NCBI RefSeq assembly: GCF_002079055.1
Contig: NC_047492.1
Span: forward strand, 124,001-188,000
Direction of reading: 5' to 3'
DNA from: Saccharomyces paradoxus
Taxonomy: Eukaryota > Ascomycota > Saccharomycetes > Saccharomycetales > Saccharomycetaceae
Length of the DNA stretch: 64,000 nucleotides
How positions within the stretch are numbered: position 1 is the first letter of the stretch; each line of letters starts with the position of its first letter. Positions 59,886-64,000 of the stretch are shown piece after piece. Below the pieces are notes generated by a model. That model was not told where the DNA came from. It saw only the letters and a program-made list of their open reading frames with translations, and searched no databases. The position numbers and the translations under genes were made by a program.

Positions 59886-60487
59886 CAAAATAACGAGAAT
59901 AAAGTGTTATCCAGTTCACTTTTTTTGTACGCGTTTTGTTGGCGCGCCGCAATTTGAAAATAACAGTAAGTGCTTCTTGCACTATCTAATGATTCTGCCT
60001 ATACTCCACATCGCTAACGTCTGTTAAGTGTGATAGACTAGTATATAGAAAATAATAATAAGATAGAACAATAGTATATGACCTTTATCAAGCACATCTT
60101 TTTGCCCTTACTTTCCGAAACATAGAAAGGAAATGTCATGTCCTCTCTAAACAGTACTTAATACTGCCGAATGAGAAATAGCTTTTAGGTACAGTTCGTT
60201 TATTCTTAGCATTAACAGTGAAGTGAAAGGACGGGTACACAAGTGTTTGTGATTATTAAGCTTTCTTGTACGTGGAAATAGTTATGATATTACCTACCGG
60301 ATAATAAAAGTGAAATATCGTGCTTCACGATTTGCTGAAACTTTAACAAATTCATTGAAATTACGTGAATTTATACTAATGAGTGGACTTAATTTCCTCA
60401 GATGATGATATTTTCCACATTAATTTTGGCCAACAAAGCTATCACCTACCAAGTACTTCAAGCGACATTTGCAATCCCCTATTGTTT
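59886..60487 (+). promoter_or_regulatory. DCV1-IOC3 gap with AUG-less in-frame extension of IOC3
   Basis: 602 bp. A palindromic GGCGCGCC lies at 59941-59948. From 60383 to 60487 the IOC3 frame is open for 35 codons without an ATG, directly after a stop, and its translation looks protein-like. Two short out-of-frame ATGs (60379 and 60402) precede the IOC3 start. I see no clear promoter motif. Confidence 0.5.
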
Positions 60488-62863
60488 ATGGATTCCCCAT
60501 CCAATTCCATCCCAAATTCGCAGCAAGAAGCCCAGGGCAGCTCTTCCACACAGTTTGCTAAGCACGATAATGATCGCGTACCAATGGCTGTCCCTTCACA
60601 AACCGATCAAAACGTTACTGTTTCACAATCATCTGACAATTTAAGAAGATCAAGACGTGTTCCTAAACCAAGAACGAGCATTTATGATGAATATGAGGAA
60701 GAGCTTAAGGAAAGGGCAAACAAACCTAAGAGGAAGAGACCTGCACCTCCTAAGAAAAAGCCATCTTCCACACAAAACTCTAAATCAAACGATAAAGTGG
60801 AGAAAAAAAAGGTCACCACAATTGTCAAAGATGGCAAGCCTACACTGAAGGCTAATGACAAAAAAGTGGCGCCGAAACCCAAGCCCGCCCATGAACAGGT
60901 AGAACCTGCCTTGGTTCCTAGCAATTGGACTTCAGTAATACCTTTGCTTACTTCTGATTTCAAGAACCAATATAGTGTCATATCTAGGTTAAAAAATCCT
61001 AACATGAAACCTGTACCATATGCTGGAGATATTATTAAGTTGATGGCATTCATAAATAAGTTTAGTTCTTTTTTCCATTCTGACCTACAAAATTTATCAT
61101 TCCAAGATTTTGAAGTCGGGTTGGATTTATACCCTGGCGATCCTAAGGGGAACGCAGCTGGTATAATGAAGGGAACTGATGATACCCCCTTATTACTATA
61201 TCCTGATTTTATGGCCATCAAGGACATCGTTTATTGCCAAGACAAAATGAACCTATTGTTCCTAACCTTGTTAGATCTAACATTTGCAGAAGGTTTTGAT
61301 GGTAAAAGTGCAAAAAAGAAAGGCCCACTGACTACTTGGGAGGACCTAAAATCATCCTCCAAAAAAGTATTTTCTAATCCTCTTTATCGATTAAGACTGG
61401 TAGCTCGCGAATGGGGTTACCCACGAGAATGGCGTCAGCAGCTCCCTAGTGACCAAGATATCTCCAAACCTAGAACTGCTCTTTTTGAACAAGATGAACA
61501 AACACCTGTGGTGGATCCCAGTCATCCGGAAATTTTAACGCCAAATATATATACCTGGAATACAAATGAGCCTCTTCTTTTAGAATCTGATCCCTTGCAG
61601 AATCGGGAAATAGACAAGAATGGAATTTTGGCACTCAAACCAATGGACCGTATTGTTTTGTTGAGGGCGTTAACTGATTGGTGCGCTTCTCACTCACCAG
61701 CTATCCATAATGAGATATACAAGTTAACTCATGGTAAAAAAGATCCCGTTTTTGGCATTCAAACACAACAAGTGCCAAGGTATGCAGTTGAAGGGGTAGA
61801 TAATACCATGAATCAGTTTAAAAAACTTTGCACATTGATTCAGTCGAGGTACGAAATCAGAAGTAAGAAAAAGCATTTTGTCAAACAACTAAAAGAGGGT
61901 AAAAAACCAGATTTATCAAGAAAGCTAGAAATCTTGAAGGGAATTAAAGCCGATTTGAAAAATGTAGTGAAATCCGAAAAGGATGAACTTTTGTTATCAC
62001 TGTACGACAAGTGGGTTCCATTGTTTGAAGGCGAACTGCCCGATCAGCCGTTAGCTAATCCTTTTTCGGAAAGGCTTTATAAATTGCGATTACAAGAGTT
62101 CTTCCTTGGTAGAGTTCCCCATATAGGTGATTTTTACATGCCAAGACTGCACAGTTATGACGAGTCACTCGAAATGAGTACCTTTACTGATCTGAGAAGC
62201 CTACAAGCATTGTTATCGAAATTCAAAAATAATGAATACAGCGCTTTTACACTGTTTGAAAATGATGGACAATCGATGAGTGCACAATTCAAATTGTTTT
62301 ACCATGACACACCATCGTTGGCGCATGATGTTGCGCAAGGCAGAAATACATCGGGGAAGGTTTATTGGTATGAATTATGTCACGATTCAGCAACACTGTT
62401 GGAGTTCTTGGACTTTTTGGACTATAAAATCTCTAAACCTCAAGATGAAAAGAAGGAGGGAAACGAGAAAGAAAAAGAAACATCGGATAGCGAAGCGCAA
62501 ACGTTGGAGCAGAAACCTACTGCTACCACCGATTCTAATCCTTCCATGAATACTAACCCGCTGCCAAAAGACGCAAAATACAACACCGCGAGAAAGAAGC
62601 TACAGATATTAAAGGAATTTCTATCTGATTACTATTTCATTCTTCGTCAGTTCGAACAAATGAAAGTTCAATTTGCAGACATGAAGCCGGGCAAGAGACA
62701 ATTGAGAAGAATACAGCGACAAACCGTGAACTATAATACGGAATATGATAGTGAAGAATATGTCGATGATGAAGAAGAAAACGAGGAAGTTGATATTTAT
62801 GATGATGACAACGAGAACGATTCCTCTTTTGATGATGGAAGAGCTAAAAGGCAGCGCACCTAG
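60488..62863 (+). CDS. IOC3: ISW1a remodelling complex subunit Ioc3
   Basis: Ioc3 is the partner of the Isw1 ATPase in ISW1a and binds linker DNA to set nucleosome spacing. The 791-residue nuclear protein has a basic, Pro/Lys-rich N-terminus (RRSRRVPKPRTSIYDEYEEE, then KPKRKRPAPPKKK) and a large helical core. A WHIM/DDT-like part includes the conserved LRLQEFFLGRVPHIGDFYMPR near 560. The C-terminus is very acidic, with a final basic KRQRT. ATG 60488 gives MDSPSNS, as in S. cerevisiae (787 residues). The difference lies in low-complexity segments. Confidence 0.95.
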   Translation: MDSPSNSIPNSQQEAQGSSSTQFAKHDNDRVPMAVPSQTDQNVTVSQSSDNLRRSRRVPKPRTSIYDEYEEELKERANKPKRKRPAPPKKKPSSTQNSKSNDKVEKKKVTTIVKDGKPTLKANDKKVAPKPKPAHEQVEPALVPSNWTSVIPLLTSDFKNQYSVISRLKNPNMKPVPYAGDIIKLMAFINKFSSFFHSDLQNLSFQDFEVGLDLYPGDPKGNAAGIMKGTDDTPLLLYPDFMAIKDIVYCQDKMNLLFLTLLDLTFAEGFDGKSAKKKGPLTTWEDLKSSSKKVFSNPLYRLRLVAREWGYPREWRQQLPSDQDISKPRTALFEQDEQTPVVDPSHPEILTPNIYTWNTNEPLLLESDPLQNREIDKNGILALKPMDRIVLLRALTDWCASHSPAIHNEIYKLTHGKKDPVFGIQTQQVPRYAVEGVDNTMNQFKKLCTLIQSRYEIRSKKKHFVKQLKEGKKPDLSRKLEILKGIKADLKNVVKSEKDELLLSLYDKWVPLFEGELPDQPLANPFSERLYKLRLQEFFLGRVPHIGDFYMPRLHSYDESLEMSTFTDLRSLQALLSKFKNNEYSAFTLFENDGQSMSAQFKLFYHDTPSLAHDVAQGRNTSGKVYWYELCHDSATLLEFLDFLDYKISKPQDEKKEGNEKEKETSDSEAQTLEQKPTATTDSNPSMNTNPLPKDAKYNTARKKLQILKEFLSDYYFILRQFEQMKVQFADMKPGKRQLRRIQRQTVNYNTEYDSEEYVDDEEENEEVDIYDDDNENDSSFDDGRAKRQRT

Positions 62864-63122
62864 ATAACCAGTTCTTAAGGAATCTGAAGACTGTAAAACA
62901 TCTTACCGCCTCCATTACGATCAATTAAGTGATGTAAAATTAAGATTATTAGTACATAATTAGATACGTGTATCTTACCAACTAAGGCATTATAAAAAAA
63001 AATTAAAAACAAAAAATGAGGACGAAAAAAACGCAAATTATCAAAGTCAAATCTTGCGCATATTCGAGCTTATAAAGTCATTGATATTTATTCGCCTGTG
63101 CGGTGGAACGGCATACTGTTCA

Positions 63123-64000
63123 TTATCCTGTTTTGGTATCCTTTCCACTTGGTGTCGCCTCCGCTTCATCCAAAGGTTTTCTATCACTGCCAGCGATATC
63201 ACTATCAGAACTACAGACCCTGTTGATATTTAGAAATTTTTCCTTTTCTGCAAGCACTGTGTTAACTAATTGTGCAAAAGCTTTGCTAGTTAACTCGGAT
63301 TTCAATTTGGACTGTTCTTCCTCTGATAGCTTCTTTGATAGTTGACTGGTATCCATTGATTTCAACGAAGGAGCTGAACCGTTTGATTGACTCCCTTCGT
63401 CAAAATCTGAATCACTTTCCGTCTGTTCAAGATACAGATCTCTTAATTTCTGGATCTTCATGTTTAGTCTGACTCTTTCAACAGAATTACGGAATTTTTG
63501 ACGTGCATCCAATCCCTCCTTTAACCCAGGCAATAAATCATGTGTCTTCAATTCGGTACAAATTATCCACGGATCATCTAATAGTTGTGCGGCAGTTGGT
63601 CTCTTTGAAGGATCCAGATTGAGGGCCTTCAAAATGAATTGCTTTGCTTTATCAGAAACGGAATCCCAATAAGGCCTATGGAATTTCACTGGATACTCCC
63701 CGGTTGTGCATTCGTCAAGGAAATCCTGAACCCTTTCAGCTCTAAATGCCGAATAACCGCAAAGCAAAGTATACGTAATGACACCTATCGACCAAATATC
63801 ACATGGTTTACCATGGCCATCCTGAGTAAGTACCTCTGGAGCTACGTAGCCCAGCGAACCTGCTGGTTTGTAGATGAGTTCTTCATCGCTTTTCAATCTC
63901 TTTGCGATACCGAAATCAGCAACTACCAGTGGAGATTCGTCACTCCTATCTATATACAGTAAATTCTCCGGTTTCAAATCTCTATGAACAATATTCTGAG
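63123..64000 (-). CDS. CMK1: Calmodulin-dependent protein kinase Cmk1, C-terminal part (cut by window end)
   Basis: Only the C-terminal roughly 292 residues are in the window; the N-lobe lies beyond 64000. The visible part starts in the catalytic loop ([14 protein letters not shown]). It continues through DFGIAKRL (DFG motif), GYVAPEVL (APE motif) and [10 protein letters not shown]. After the kinase domain, the basic segment [22 protein letters not shown] matches an autoinhibitory/calmodulin-binding region. A Ser/Asp/Glu-rich tail ends DTKTG. Cmk1 is a cytosolic Ca2+/calmodulin kinase of stress and pheromone responses. Assignment to CMK1 over CMK2 is by synteny (YFR014C). Confidence 0.95.
   Translation of the reverse strand, partial: QNIVHRDLKPENLLYIDRSDESPLVVADFGIAKRLKSDEELIYKPAGSLGYVAPEVLTQDGHGKPCDIWSIGVITYTLLCGYSAFRAERVQDFLDECTTGEYPVKFHRPYWDSVSDKAKQFILKALNLDPSKRPTAAQLLDDPWIICTELKTHDLLPGLKEGLDARQKFRNSVERVRLNMKIQKLRDLYLEQTESDSDFDEGSQSNGSAPSLKSMDTSQLSKKLSEEEQSKLKSELTSKAFAQLVNTVLAEKEKFLNINRVCSSDSDIAGSDRKPLDEAEATPSGKDTKTG

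Overview
The window is nuclear DNA of a budding yeast of the Saccharomyces sensu stricto group. It matches the middle of chromosome VI around the centromere, and gene order and strand follow the S. cerevisiae reference from YFL017W-A (SMX2) through CEN6 to YFR014C (CMK1). Genes are dense and intron-free, two tRNA genes carry short anticodon-loop introns, LTR fossils cluster at tRNA genes, and there is a point centromere. It is not the S288C reference sequence. Compared with the reference proteins as I remember them, Hsp12 differs at three residues, Smc1 is three residues longer, Far7 and Mdj1 are slightly shorter, and the full-length Ty2 that S288C carries between MSH4 and SPB4 is absent. The level of difference suggests a sister species such as S. 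paradoxus, or a strongly diverged strain. That is inference from memory, not an alignment.

Layout of the left arm (1-38394): the LPD1/SMX2 divergent promoter, SMX2, GNA1, MDJ1, HSP12 with a long stress-element promoter, IES1, YFL012W with two middle-sporulation elements, HXT10, a roughly 1.2 kb gap with one doubtful small ORF, WWM1 (with an antisense AUA1-like ORF), CDC4, SMC1, BLM10, SEC4, VTC2, MSH4, tRNA-Asn with nested LTR fossils, SPB4 and DEG1/PUS3. CEN6 lies at about 38395-38514, directly after DEG1.

Layout of the right arm (38515-64000): LOC1, NIC96, YPI1, RPN11, SAD1, YFR006W, tRNA-Phe with delta fossils, YFH7, FAR7, a delta/sigma fossil cluster at tRNA-Gly, GCN20, UBP6, MIC19/AIM13, tRNA-Tyr, a probable replication origin (ARS606 position), DCV1 as one long intact frame, IOC3, and the C-terminal two thirds of CMK1, cut by the window end.

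The genes are mostly unrelated neighbours, each with its own promoter. Several promoters show the expected regulon signals: STREs for HSP12, MCB boxes for SMC1, proteasome control elements for RPN11 and UBP6, PAC/RRPE for the ribosome-biogenesis genes SPB4 and LOC1, a Pho4-type site for VTC2, and MSE elements for YFL012W. I found no previously undescribed multi-gene system. The observations most worth a second look are the intact 473-codon DCV1 frame, the URS1 motif inside the MSH4 coding sequence, the layered LTR insertions that keep exact 16-bp spacing from two tRNA genes, an AUG-less in-frame extension upstream of IOC3, and a candidate small membrane-protein ORF downstream of HXT10.
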